A stretch of 20,194 nt of DNA from UBA7236 sp043727235 (lineage in GTDB: Bacteria; Bacteroidota; Bacteroidia; Chitinophagales; BACL12): the NCBI GenBank assembly GCA_043727235.1, contig JAYSYX010000384.1, positions 1 through 20,194 on the forward strand, in the 5' to 3' direction. Every line of letters starts with the position of its first letter. The first letter of the stretch is position 1. Made by a program: the position numbers and the translations under genes. Positions 1-7,980 of the stretch are shown piece by piece. The notes beneath the pieces were generated by a model. It did not search any database. It saw nothing but the letters and a program-made list of their open reading frames with translations, and was not told the origin of the DNA.

Positions 1-3000
1 CCAGGTACGACATTGCAAGTAAATATTTTCCATCCAGAGGAACCACACTTAAATTTGCCTTGTAATAATTCATAGTAGAAATTTCTGCCTTTCCTGCCAA
101 TGCAAGTACATACATAGAATAAAATACTTCTTTTGAGGCCATTTCTTTACTCAGAGTTGAATTATAATAATACACGAAAGTTTTCTTTTGTTTCAACATA
201 TTCTTCATGTATCCATATGATTTATTCAACACCTTTTCATCCACATCAAATCCTGCTTTTTTTGCTTCCATCATAAAATGTGTTGCATAAATTGTTCCCC
301 ACCAGCTTTCATAACCTCCTCCCGGCCAATACATCAATGCACCGTTATACATTTGCATACTTTCGAGTATGCGAATTCCTTCCTGAACATTATATGATGG
401 ATTGAGGTCTTTATTTTCCTTTCCGTAAATCGTTTTAATCAGATCAGAATAATATATCTGCGGAAAAACTGAAGAAGTTATTTGTTCAACACAACCATGC
501 GGATAATTGATCAGATAATCCAGGTCGTCGGCAAATTGTACGAGAGGAGAGGTGCTTAATACCAATTTAGCTTTTGCACTTTGTGGTTCCAGATTATTGG
601 AAATGTCGATTGTGGAAGTTATACCCGCATCCACGAAACCCGCACCATTGTATTTTTGTAAGGAAGCAGGTGGTCGTACCGGGATCTCAATTTCTTCTGT
701 AAACTTTTCATTCATTGCGCTTACCACTACTTTTACTTTGGCATTTCCTGTTTGATTGATGGCAACAATTTTAAATTCTGCCCGCGATTCTTTATTTGCA
801 TTAGCACTGAAATTTTGCGATGTAGAACCAGCAATTTTTAAAGGACCTTCCACAGTAATATTTATATCTCCGCTTGTATTTTTTCCTGTGGTGTTAGCTA
901 AAGTAACGGGTACCGTAATTGTATCTCCAGGACTTAAAAACCTAGGTAGGGAGGTGGTTACAACAATGGGATCTGCAACCTTCATGTGAGTCTCACTATT
1001 ACCAAACATATCATTTTTAAATGCTGCCACCATCACCCGCAGGTCGCCGGAGAATTGAGGAATATTTATGTCGAATTTGGCTTTTCCATTAGCATCTGAT
1101 TTAATGATTCCGCTCCAATAAGATACAAGTTTTACGCGATTTGCCGTCATGGGATTTAATCTGCCCTCCAGATCATAACCATCTCCACCACTGAGTAATT
1201 TTTTTAAATATATTTCAGGATATAAATAGGCATAAAGATCGTAACTCAACACACTTAGTGCATGCGCCTGATAAAACCAATTATAAGGGTCCGGGGTTTG
1301 GAAATTTTTAATTTGTAAAATACCTTCATCTACAACTGCTACCGTTAATTCGGCATTTGGGGCAGTTTTAATGCTGATTGTTTGTTTTTTATTTGAACGT
1401 GAATTTTTTTCATGTGTAACCGTTACCGGTAATTTTTTGCTAGGATTCTCCACCTTTAAATTGGTGATTCCATGTGCTACTGTTAATGGTAATTCACTAT
1501 TATCTGCAGGTCTGAATAATGTTGCCGTGATATAAATATTTGGAAGATGTGTATTATTTATCCTCAGTTTTAGTGAGGCTGATTTTTTATCTGTATCGAG
1601 ATAATAATATTCATACACTTTATTTCTTTCTATTGTAACCAATAATTTCCCATTAAATGGAGCAGTAAAAATAATATTGGCATCTTCTCCCACATTATAC
1701 TTTTCCTTATCCGCAACAATATTAATATTACCTTCGGTATTAACCTCAAAGGAATTGCTTTGGGTATTCCCCCAACCATAGGCATAAAAATACTGACTTA
1801 CATAGGTTGGAGCATTAGGTGATTTTATGCGAACTTCATATTGGCCACTTAATTCGGGTGTATAACTTATTGAAGTTGCCGTTCCTGTAACAGTTAAATT
1901 ATGCGATGATAATAATTTTTCTACTTTGTTCGATCTGTATTTATAATACGTTCCACTTCGCTCAATAACTGTTTCATATTCATGTTTAATTATTTCTACT
2001 TTAGCAGGAACACCATTTATGAGTTTATCATCTTTATCTACCGCAATAAACGGTATCTTGATTGTTGAACGGGTTTTCATATAATAATCGAAATCTCCGA
2101 TACCAAATAAGGTGTTCTGAGTAATTACTTTAAAGTCCTGCACATTATAAACAGGTCTTCCCGACTCATCAAATACGGTTGTCATGATCCTGCCGTTCAA
2201 GAGACCCATATTTTTATATTCTTCCGGTAAAACAAATTCAGCATTAGCATTTCCATTTTCATCCGTTGTACCCTCTGTTGTTTTGGTGGGAATATAACTA
2301 TCTGCACCATTAATACTAAAATTATAGTTTGGATATTTTTTTGATGAAAAATAGAATTTATTCAGATTCATTTCTGCTTCCCAGTTTCGGTTTGCTGCAG
2401 GTGTTCCGTATAAATTATTTGCGATGATCTTTGTTGTTACAGCATCACCGGGATAAAATTCTTTTTTTTGAAGACTCGCATCTACACGAATCCTGTCCGG
2501 CATAAATTCCTCTACACTTATGTATTCTGAATTTAGTAAAACATCGTTAGAAGAGTAGAGTTCTGCTGTATATGTGCCTGTAACGGCAGCCTTCGGAATA
2601 TCAATAGAAGCCTCAAATCCTCCCTGATCATCCAAGGTTTTTTTCACACTTTTAAATTCTTTACCGGAAGGCGATACAATGCGCAATTTTACCGGTACTC
2701 TAGGCAATATCTCCCAATCGTACGTGCGGATTACACCGGCAATATGCATGGTTTCACCGGGGCGGTACATATCTCGCTGCACATATAAAAAGGCATCCAT
2801 GTCGCTGTCGTTGAGGCGTTTGCCACCAACTTCAAACCGGGAAGTGGAAACCTCAGTTTGTCTGAATGGCAGGAAGTTAAAATCACTTCCATTTTCAGCG
2901 GTAATTAAATTCACATCAAAATCGGGAAGGTTCTTCTTAATTCCTGTAAATTTTGCAACACCGTTCTTATCAGTTGTTGCAGTATATAATTTTTGATTGT

Positions 3001-4513
3001 TTGAGCTTACAAATGATACTTTTATTCCACTAAGCGGAGTTGCGCTTTGAATTGAATTTGCAAATACCACTAATTCATCTTCAGTTGCCTTTGAAATTAG
3101 TCCTATATCAGAAAGTGATACTATTTGTGCATCAGTGAGCCATCTTTTTTCTTCAGAAGAAACACGAACAACATAAAATCCATCGAACCTTTCGAGATTA
3201 TCCAGTACATCAACATGTAAGATTCGGGCTGCATTATATTTTTCCAGTTTATTAGTTTCATATTCTTTTTCGAATATCACATTTCCATATAATTCAATAT
3301 TTACATCTTCATAATCAAAATAATCCCAATAATTTTCATTCTCATTGTATTCATCATACCATCTGTAACGAAAACCATCACGCATAAAACCGAGTATATT
3401 ATTTTCGTAAACTTTAAGTACTTCTACTTTCACCTTTGGCACATTAATTATCTGAACGGAAATATTCTTATTCCCTTTTTTACCCAAGTACATCCCTTTG
3501 TTATGTGTAAATTGAATTTTAGGTTCCAATTCACCAAAGGTTATGGATTGAGAATAGGCGTCTATCATTTTTCCTCCGGCAACTCCAAATAGGCTCTCAG
3601 AGAGAGTTACAGTATAACTTTGAGCTGCATTAAAATCATCGCTTTTAATTAATAGGCCGTTAAGTGTTTTTTCTATTTCAATAGATAGGGGAGGATTTAC
3701 AGTGACTAAAATATTTAAATTTGAATTTCCAATTTGCTGATTTGTAATAACTCTTACAGTTCCTGTAACTCCCGTATGCTCAGCTATCATATCTTTTATC
3801 TCGAGGTTCTCAATAAAAGGTATTTCAATATTTAGTTTTATATCCTTTTCATTTTTATATATACTTCCTGGTGAACCGATTCCTTTAGAAATAGAAAACT
3901 CCAATGTCCTGTTTTGTTCTTTAGGATCCATATTATGTACTGCAATGGAAACGGATTTTGCATTAGAAGTGGTAACAATTTTTACCGTTTTCTGCTCCGA
4001 ATTTTGTGATACCTTTAAATATTTATTTAATTCTTCTGAATTAACGGTAGCATTAAAATCAAGGTCGGCGTGTAATACAATTTCATTCGATGCATCTTCC
4101 TTTATCCAATAAATATTCACTCTATTCAAATCGAGAAGAGGTGTATGAAATTGAAAAGGGTCATTTTTTACTGCCAGGTGTATATCTGTATAATTATGAA
4201 CATTTTCTGAAAGATTTGCCGTAAATATTTCACTTTCTGCAAATCCATTGGTGGGCGAAAAGAGAATCTTATCGCTGGAAATTATCTTAAATTTACCAGA
4301 TACATTTGGCTGGATGGAAAGTAGTTCATCATCCACCCAGCGATTAAAAAGGCTATCGTTAAATAGGTGCTGATTCAGAGTAAATTCCAGGTTTTGAGTA
4401 AGGGATACTTCCTCATCAAAATTCTTTTCATTAATGGTGATAAGATTCTTATCAGTATTACAAGAGATCAGGCCGAGTATAAATATACTCAGAAGGGTTG
4501 CAGCAGACCGCAT
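1..4513 (-). CDS. Alpha-2-macroglobulin family lipoprotein (MG2 and thioester domains), C-terminus beyond window
   Basis: About 1504 codons are open in one frame from the ATG at 4513 to the left edge; the C-terminus lies outside. The N-terminus is a lipoprotein signal, MRSAATLLSIFILGLISC, with lipobox LISC and Cys18 as the lipidated residue. Many Ig-like MG repeats follow. The MG2 signature YVQRDMYRPGE is at about 577-587, an A2M core (YWSGIIKSDANG) is near 1130, and a thioester motif PHGCVEQ has its Cys at 1341. Bacterial A2Ms such as E. coli YfhM are periplasmic or outer-membrane protease traps: cleavage of a bait region exposes the thioester, which couples covalently to the attacking protease. 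In many bacteria the gene sits next to pbpC (PBP1C); that neighbour would lie left of base 1 and cannot be seen. Family members are usually 1600-1900 aa, so a few hundred residues are probably missing. Family assignment is strong; the protease-trap role is by family. Confidence 0.93.
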   Translation of the reverse strand, partial: MRSAATLLSIFILGLISCNTDKNLITINEKNFDEEVSLTQNLEFTLNQHLFNDSLFNRWVDDELLSIQPNVSGKFKIISSDKILFSPTNGFAESEIFTANLSENVHNYTDIHLAVKNDPFQFHTPLLDLNRVNIYWIKEDASNEIVLHADLDFNATVNSEELNKYLKVSQNSEQKTVKIVTTSNAKSVSIAVHNMDPKEQNRTLEFSISKGIGSPGSIYKNEKDIKLNIEIPFIENLEIKDMIAEHTGVTGTVRVITNQQIGNSNLNILVTVNPPLSIEIEKTLNGLLIKSDDFNAAQSYTVTLSESLFGVAGGKMIDAYSQSITFGELEPKIQFTHNKGMYLGKKGNKNISVQIINVPKVKVEVLKVYENNILGFMRDGFRYRWYDEYNENENYWDYFDYEDVNIELYGNVIFEKEYETNKLEKYNAARILHVDVLDNLERFDGFYVVRVSSEEKRWLTDAQIVSLSDIGLISKATEDELVVFANSIQSATPLSGIKVSFVSSNNQKLYTATTDKNGVAKFTGIKKNLPDFDVNLITAENGSDFNFLPFRQTEVSTSRFEVGGKRLNDSDMDAFLYVQRDMYRPGETMHIAGVIRTYDWEILPRVPVKLRIVSPSGKEFKSVKKTLDDQGGFEASIDIPKAAVTGTYTAELYSSNDVLLNSEYISVEEFMPDRIRVDASLQKKEFYPGDAVTTKIIANNLYGTPAANRNWEAEMNLNKFYFSSKKYPNYNFSINGADSYIPTKTTEGTTDENGNANAEFVLPEEYKNMGLLNGRIMTTVFDESGRPVYNVQDFKVITQNTLFGIGDFDYYMKTRSTIKIPFIAVDKDDKLINGVPAKVEIIKHEYETVIERSGTYYKYRSNKVEKLLSSHNLTVTGTATSISYTPELSGQYEVRIKSPNAPTYVSQYFYAYGWGNTQSNSFEVNTEGNINIVADKEKYNVGEDANIIFTAPFNGKLLVTIERNKVYEYYYLDTDKKSASLKLRINNTHLPNIYITATLFRPADNSELPLTVAHGITNLKVENPSKKLPVTVTHEKNSRSNKKQTISIKTAPNAELTVAVVDEGILQIKNFQTPDPYNWFYQAHALSVLSYDLYAYLYPEIYLKKLLSGGDGYDLEGRLNPMTANRVKLVSYWSGIIKSDANGKAKFDINIPQFSGDLRVMVAAFKNDMFGNSETHMKVADPIVVTTSLPRFLSPGDTITVPVTLANTTGKNTSGDINITVEGPLKIAGSTSQNFSANANKESRAEFKIVAINQTGNAKVKVVVSAMNEKFTEEIEIPVRPPASLQKYNGAGFVDAGITSTIDISNNLEPQSAKAKLVLSTSPLVQFADDLDYLINYPHGCVEQITSSVFPQIYYSDLIKTIYGKENKDLNPSYNVQEGIRILESMQMYNGALMYWPGGGYESWWGTIYATHFMMEAKKAGFDVDEKVLNKSYGYMKNMLKQKKTFVYYYNSTLSKEMASKEVFYSMYVLALAGKAEISTMNYYKANLSVVPLDGKYLLAMSYL

Positions 4514-4777
4514 AGTGGTTAGGAGGTTTTGGGTATGTGAAATTAAGTTGTTATAAATAACGTAAAGTTTATTTCAAATTATTGTCGTAATAATAATAAT
4601 AATTTTTCAGCCGGTTAAGGTCAAATGATAACTGTAAATGGCGTGGTTACGGCATTCCGATTAAAATGGACAAATTGTGCAAAAATAAAGTTGAGAAAAT
4701 ATTTGGTAAAATGGCAAAAGTTGGCTAAAATCGTATCGTCATACCTAACTACATTGTTTAACTAAAATACTAAAACT
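4514..4777. other. Divergent intergenic region between the A2M gene and the HTH gene
   Basis: This 264-bp spacer must hold the promoters for the leftward A2M lipoprotein and the rightward small HTH gene. It contains a short (TAA)5 tract at 4588-4602 and a candidate rightward promoter (listed separately). I see no convincing operator or RNA. A 46-codon plus-strand ORF (4625-4765) is judged spurious. Confidence 0.5.
4675..4705 (+). promoter_or_regulatory. Candidate Bacteroidota-type promoter for the 88-aa HTH gene
   Basis: A TTG at 4675-4677 (-33-like) is followed after 20 nt by AATATTTG at 4698-4705, which matches the Bacteroidota -7 consensus TAnnTTTG at all but its first base. It would give a leader of roughly 65 nt before the ATG at 4778. 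Such boxes are common by chance in AT-rich DNA, so confidence is modest. Confidence 0.35.
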
Positions 4778-5044
4778 ATGGTGATTACATTTGAGGAATT
4801 ACGGCACATCAAGGATACACTGCCACACGGCAGTATGGAGCGGATTGCGCAGGAGCTCCATCTTGAAGTGGATTCAGTAAGAAACTACTTTGGCGCTGAA
4901 CATTTTGAGGCACCGGGCAAAATTGCAGATGTGCATTTTGAGAAAGGGGTCGGTGGTGGCGTTGTGCGCCTTGAGAATACAGCTATTTTGGATTGTGCTA
5001 TGCGTATTTTGGAGAAGCCGAATCACGAACAGGCTCTGAATTGA
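4778..5044 (+). CDS. Small helix-turn-helix DNA-binding protein, conserved Bacteroidota type
   Basis: An 88-aa protein with no signal peptide or membrane segment. Residues 19-38 (SMERIAQELHLEVDSVRNYF) read as a helix-turn-helix: an IAQEL helix, a short turn, then a VDSVRNYF recognition-like helix. A Gly-rich strand (FEKGVGGGVVRLEN, 54-67) and a C-terminal helix (about 69-80) follow. I associate this layout with short, uncharacterised DNA-binding proteins of Bacteroidota; the targets are unknown. The ORF is visibly more GC-rich than its flanks and has its own promoter candidate and a terminator, so it is probably a single-gene transcript, perhaps well expressed. It could instead be a nucleoid-associated or RNA-binding factor. 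The coding call is secure; the function is an inference from the HTH pattern alone. Confidence 0.8.
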   Translation: MVITFEELRHIKDTLPHGSMERIAQELHLEVDSVRNYFGAEHFEAPGKIADVHFEKGVGGGVVRLENTAILDCAMRILEKPNHEQALN

Positions 5045-5065
5045 TTCTTTTCATACTTGAATGAC

Positions 5066-5099
5066 AAGCCCTGTTCGGTTTAACAACTGACAGGGTTTT
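5066..5099 (+). terminator. Rho-independent-like terminator after the HTH gene
   Basis: CCCTGT (5069-5074) pairs with ACAGGG (5090-5095), with a 15-nt loop. The stem can be extended outward by a G-T and two A-T pairs, and TTTT at 5096-5099 follows. It lies 25 nt after the stop codon of the HTH gene, where a terminator is expected. Confidence 0.6.
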
Positions 5100-5184
5100 G
5101 TTCTTGTATACAGGATGACAATTATTTTTCGTTTAAGTATGGAAATTCCGCTTTTGGCGAATCTCCACTTGTAAATACCACTTT

Positions 5185-6804
5185 ATGAGATCCATACTTA
5201 TTCTTATCCTCGCATTTATTTTAGTTTGTGGATGTTCAGATTCCACTAAGACAAACCACACACAAATTCAAAAAGAACCAATTCTGACTCAAATGCCAGA
5301 GGTGTCACAACAACTAATAGTTGATACGATAAATGATGGCTCCAAAAGTTTCATTGTTCCTGAACACGTTCGAACTGAAGTGTATGATACTATTCCGCGA
5401 GAGATATATAAAGAAGCACCTAGCCCAATAGATCAACAATTCACAGGCTTGGAGGAGATTTACAACGTATTCGAAAAAAAAACCGAAATATTCAGATTCG
5501 AATGCAATGCCTCCACTGAAATTTTGGCCCAACAGGGAACAAGAATTATTATTCCAGAAAATGCATTTGTTTATGAATCGTCAGGAATGCCTGCGATAGG
5601 GGAAATAGATTTTCGGGTAAAGGAATATTACAAAATGGAGGATATTTTACTCTCTAAATTAAGTTGTAATACACCTGAAGCATTATTGGAATCGGGAGGA
5701 ATGATCTTTTTGGAAGCATTTGCAGGTGGTTTGCCCTGTAATGTCGCGCCGGGTAAACAATTAGCCATTGAATTTGCTGGAAATACTGCTTCTGAAAACA
5801 TGTCGATCTTTGATGGAAAAGCAGATCCTGACGGAGATATTATTTGGGAACTACAATATTCAAATTCTCCTGACCCTGTTATTTATGCTGTGAATAATAT
5901 TATTTATTACGGAGATCCAACCAACACGATTTATACAAGTTGCGATAAAATGCCTGAATTTGACGGGGGAAATATTGATATGCGTATTTGGCTGAATACA
6001 CAACTTAAATATCCCGATAAAGCAAGGGATGCACAAGTTCAAGGGCAGATATCAGCATCTTTTATTGTTACGGATTCAGGTACAATTAGAAATATTCAAC
6101 TCGAAAATAGCCTTGGTTACGGATGTGATGAAGCAGTGATTGAAATGCTTAATAAAATGCCAAAATGGAACTGCGGTTTTGAAAATGATGTAGCGGTGGA
6201 TGTGAAAATTGTTTTGCCAATTGTTTTTACTCTTGACGATGGTGAGTTCTTATTTGGTGTAAGTGCTAAAGATACTTATAATCAAAAAACAAAAAAAAAG
6301 AGGGTAAACGACAGATGGTTTAACGGCACTTTTTACAATGATGAGCCTGTTATAGGCCAAAATAGAAATGTTATAGATGGAATTAAATTTGAGCCCGATA
6401 CCTTTTCCTCAACTTCAAATGCTTCCGTCATATCTTATGCACTATTATATTCGGCAAAATTAGGGTGGATCAATTGCGACCGCTTTATTGAGATAGAAGA
6501 ACCTAAAATTAATTACACAGTTTCTTTAGGAACTGATGAAGATGTTGATCTGACAATAGTTTTCGATAATTATAATTCGGTAATGCGGGGAAAACGTTCT
6601 TATACTTCCGTGCAGTTTAAAAATGTTTTAAAAGATGAACCTATCACAGTGTTTGGAATTAAGAATGTGGACGGGCAATTTTATTATTGTTTAAAGAAAT
6701 CCACAACATCGTTCACTAGAGAGAAGGATCTGGAATTTATTCCGGCAACTAAAGAAGAATTGAAAGCGATAGCAACAACTCTAAATAAATCAGAAGAGAT
6801 ATAA
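5185..6804 (+). CDS. Lipoprotein with C-terminal TonB domain (energy transducer TonB-like)
   Basis: A 539-aa protein. The N-terminus MRSILILILAFILVCGC is a lipoprotein signal with Cys17 as the lipidation site. Residues about 105-200 form a beta-rich domain (QQGTRIIIPENAF, then GEIDFRVKEYYK, then LLESGGMIFLEAFA), a type I have seen in Bacteroidota surface or gliding-related proteins; I cannot name it firmly. Residues about 258-350 are a TonB C-terminal domain, with the pattern LKYPDKARDAQVQGQISASFIV, then the conserved GYGCDEAVIEMLNKMPKW, then a VKIVLPIVF strand. A C-terminal extension of about 190 aa follows. Classical TonB is anchored in the inner membrane by a transmembrane helix; this protein would instead be lipid-anchored. 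It may therefore use the TonB fold for peptidoglycan or protein binding rather than energy transduction. The start is chosen because the ATG directly precedes the signal peptide. Confidence 0.88.
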   Translation: MRSILILILAFILVCGCSDSTKTNHTQIQKEPILTQMPEVSQQLIVDTINDGSKSFIVPEHVRTEVYDTIPREIYKEAPSPIDQQFTGLEEIYNVFEKKTEIFRFECNASTEILAQQGTRIIIPENAFVYESSGMPAIGEIDFRVKEYYKMEDILLSKLSCNTPEALLESGGMIFLEAFAGGLPCNVAPGKQLAIEFAGNTASENMSIFDGKADPDGDIIWELQYSNSPDPVIYAVNNIIYYGDPTNTIYTSCDKMPEFDGGNIDMRIWLNTQLKYPDKARDAQVQGQISASFIVTDSGTIRNIQLENSLGYGCDEAVIEMLNKMPKWNCGFENDVAVDVKIVLPIVFTLDDGEFLFGVSAKDTYNQKTKKKRVNDRWFNGTFYNDEPVIGQNRNVIDGIKFEPDTFSSTSNASVISYALLYSAKLGWINCDRFIEIEEPKINYTVSLGTDEDVDLTIVFDNYNSVMRGKRSYTSVQFKNVLKDEPITVFGIKNVDGQFYYCLKKSTTSFTREKDLEFIPATKEELKAIATTLNKSEEI

Positions 6805-6817
6805 TTTCCGCATATAG

Positions 6818-6865
6818 AATATCCTTCTTCTAATTTTATATTGATAAAATTAGAAGAAGGATATT
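6818..6865. terminator. Perfect 22-bp hairpin downstream of the TonB-domain lipoprotein
   Basis: Arm 6818-6839 and arm 6844-6865 are perfect reverse complements over 22 bp, with the loop ATTG (6840-6843). Beyond one wobble and one mismatch, another four pairs form (6812-6815 with 6868-6871). It begins 14 nt after the stop codon. A clear U-tract is lacking, so it may be a bidirectional terminator or an RNA 3'-end stabiliser between the convergent genes. Confidence 0.6.
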
Positions 6866-6869
6866 TCAT

Positions 6870-7041
6870 ATAATTACTGCTAAATTATCTGATTGTTATT
6901 GACTTATTTTGCCAATAATACAACCACCAAATACAATACTTATCTTATACAATTCCACAATTGCCCTAAATAAAATTATTACCCTGTTACAATATTATAT
7001 CCTCTGAAAAGCCATCCTCTGAAAATTCTTTCTTTGGTTGA
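6870..7041. other. AT-rich spacer between convergent genes
   Basis: Non-coding spacer between the TonB-domain lipoprotein and dps, which converge here. The only structure noticed is a 12-nt direct repeat, ATCCTCTGAAAA, at 6999-7010 and 7014-7025, just downstream of the dps stop codon. No gene is seen. Confidence 0.5.
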
Positions 7042-7509
7042 CTATTTATTGAGGTAAGCGGAATACATCCATACCATTTTTTCCTGTTCCCGAATATAAT
7101 CACTCATGAGCGCATTAGTTCCTTCGTCGCCGGCATCAGCCGCTAATGCAAGAATGATGCGTTGTTTTACAATTAAGATCTCAAAGGATTTTAAAATACT
7201 TTTAACACCATCCTTTCCATCAGAAACATCTTTTAAACCAGCAATTTGAGCCGATTTTTTATAGTCCTCAAAAGTATGGAGCGGTACAGCCCCAAGTGTA
7301 AGTATCCGTTCAGCCACTTCATCAACCTTAAGCAATAGATTCGTATATAATTCTTCAAATTTCACATGTAATTCGAAAAATTTTTCACCCTTTATATTCC
7401 AATGCAATCCCCTGGTATTTTGATAAAATACCATATAATCTGCTAAAAGCTCATTGAGTTTTCCTGCAAGTGATTTACTTTTTGTTTTATTTAATCCTAT
7501 GGAGTTCAT
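7042..7509 (-). CDS. dps: Dps family DNA-binding ferritin-like protein
   Basis: A 155-aa protein of normal Dps length. Dps assembles into a dodecamer that oxidises Fe(II), usually with H2O2, stores the mineral and can coat DNA, which prevents Fenton chemistry. The inter-subunit ferroxidase ligands are all visible with the correct spacing: H36 in the motif LHWNIKG, H48, D63 and E67 (KVDEVAERI). W37 next to H36 is also conserved. The N-terminal tail has several lysines (K8, K10, K12), which in some Dps proteins mediate DNA binding. The gene lies downstream of katA and a small coiled-coil gene on the same strand, with a 178-bp gap before it, so it probably has its own promoter. The position near katA/oxyR suggests peroxide control. 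Family assignment is strong; control by OxyR is inferred, as I found no clear OxyR site here. Confidence 0.96.
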   Translation of the reverse strand: MNSIGLNKTKSKSLAGKLNELLADYMVFYQNTRGLHWNIKGEKFFELHVKFEELYTNLLLKVDEVAERILTLGAVPLHTFEDYKKSAQIAGLKDVSDGKDGVKSILKSFEILIVKQRIILALAADAGDEGTNALMSDYIREQEKMVWMYSAYLNK

Positions 7510-7669
7510 ATTGGTAATTTTTCAGGGTTTAATAATATTTTACATATAGAATAAGGAATATTTATAAACAAGCAAACAGTGACTTTTGTTTCTTAAGGTA
7601 AAACAGTGAAAAGAATACTGCGAATTTACGGAACACCCTTGAAATTTTACGAATAGGGAGTATTAAAAT

Positions 7670-7691
7670 GTAAACGAAAAGCCTTGTTTAC
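7670..7691 (-). terminator. Weak terminator-like hairpin at the end of the coiled-coil gene
   Basis: GTTTAC (7686-7691), overlapping the stop codon of the small coiled-coil gene, pairs with GTAAAC (7670-7675) across a 10-nt loop. On the minus strand it is followed by an ATTTTAATA tract. The 6-bp stem is weak. Confidence 0.35.
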
Positions 7692-7873
7692 TTCTCTGTA
7701 TTCAATTTTTGTTCTATTTCCTCTACTTTATCCTGAATTTCCAGCAGCTTTTCGTAAATCACGATCTCTTTCAGATTTTTATCAGTAAGCGCCGGCTGAA
7801 CTTCTGTGCGAAGTGTCTCTAACTTTTGTTCGAATTCTCTTTTTGCTAAATGATTTTTCATATTTTTTTTCAT
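7688..7873 (-). CDS. Small charged coiled-coil protein, function unknown
   Basis: A 61-aa protein, rich in Lys and Glu, with no signal peptide, cysteine or membrane segment. Residues about 12-24 and 38-58 (YEKLLEIQDKVEEIEQKL) show heptad-like spacing of Leu/Ile/Val, suggesting a helical hairpin or coiled coil. It lies between katA (107-bp gap) and dps (178-bp gap) on the same strand. A second possible start is Met5 at 7861. I do not recognise a family. It could be a stress-related accessory protein, but only its position supports this. Composition and context make it more likely real than chance. Confidence 0.55.
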   Translation of the reverse strand: MKKNMKNHLAKREFEQKLETLRTEVQPALTDKNLKEIVIYEKLLEIQDKVEEIEQKLNTEK

Positions 7874-7940
7874 TAAGGTTAACTAATATTTAATTTACTG
7901 GTATTATTAATACACCATTTCGAGCTATAATTTGAAATTT

Positions 7941-7969
7941 AGAGGAGGATCTCCAATGATCGCTCCTCT
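7941..7969 (-). terminator. Stem-loop after katA, likely terminator
   Basis: AGAGGAG (7941-7947) pairs with CTCCTCT (7963-7969). The stem continues inward with GATC (7948-7951) against GATC (7958-7961) after a single bulged G, closing on the loop TCCAAT. This makes 11 bp, beginning 12 nt past the katA stop. The run after it on the minus strand is AAATTT rather than a clean U-tract, so it may terminate partially or protect the katA mRNA 3' end. Confidence 0.5.
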
Positions 7970-7980
7970 TAATTATTGTT

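Noticed and set aside
552..2996. Plus-strand ORFs of 67-105 codons opposite the A2M gene
   Set aside because: The minus strand carries a continuous 1504-codon A2M frame through this whole region; the antisense ORFs lack leaders and protein-like motifs.
4588..4602. Five TAA repeats near the A2M promoter as a phase-variable tract
   Set aside because: Five copies of a trinucleotide in AT-rich DNA is weak; it is non-coding and no spacing effect on a promoter can be shown.
4625..4765. 46-codon plus-strand ORF (MITVNGVVTAFRLKWTN...) upstream of the HTH gene
   Set aside because: It overlaps the candidate promoter of the HTH gene, is very basic and has no recognisable feature; most likely chance.
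6999..7025. 12-nt direct repeat ATCCTCTGAAAA, 3 nt apart, as an attachment site or target duplication
   Set aside because: There is no inserted element between or near the copies; a local tandem duplication is the simpler explanation.
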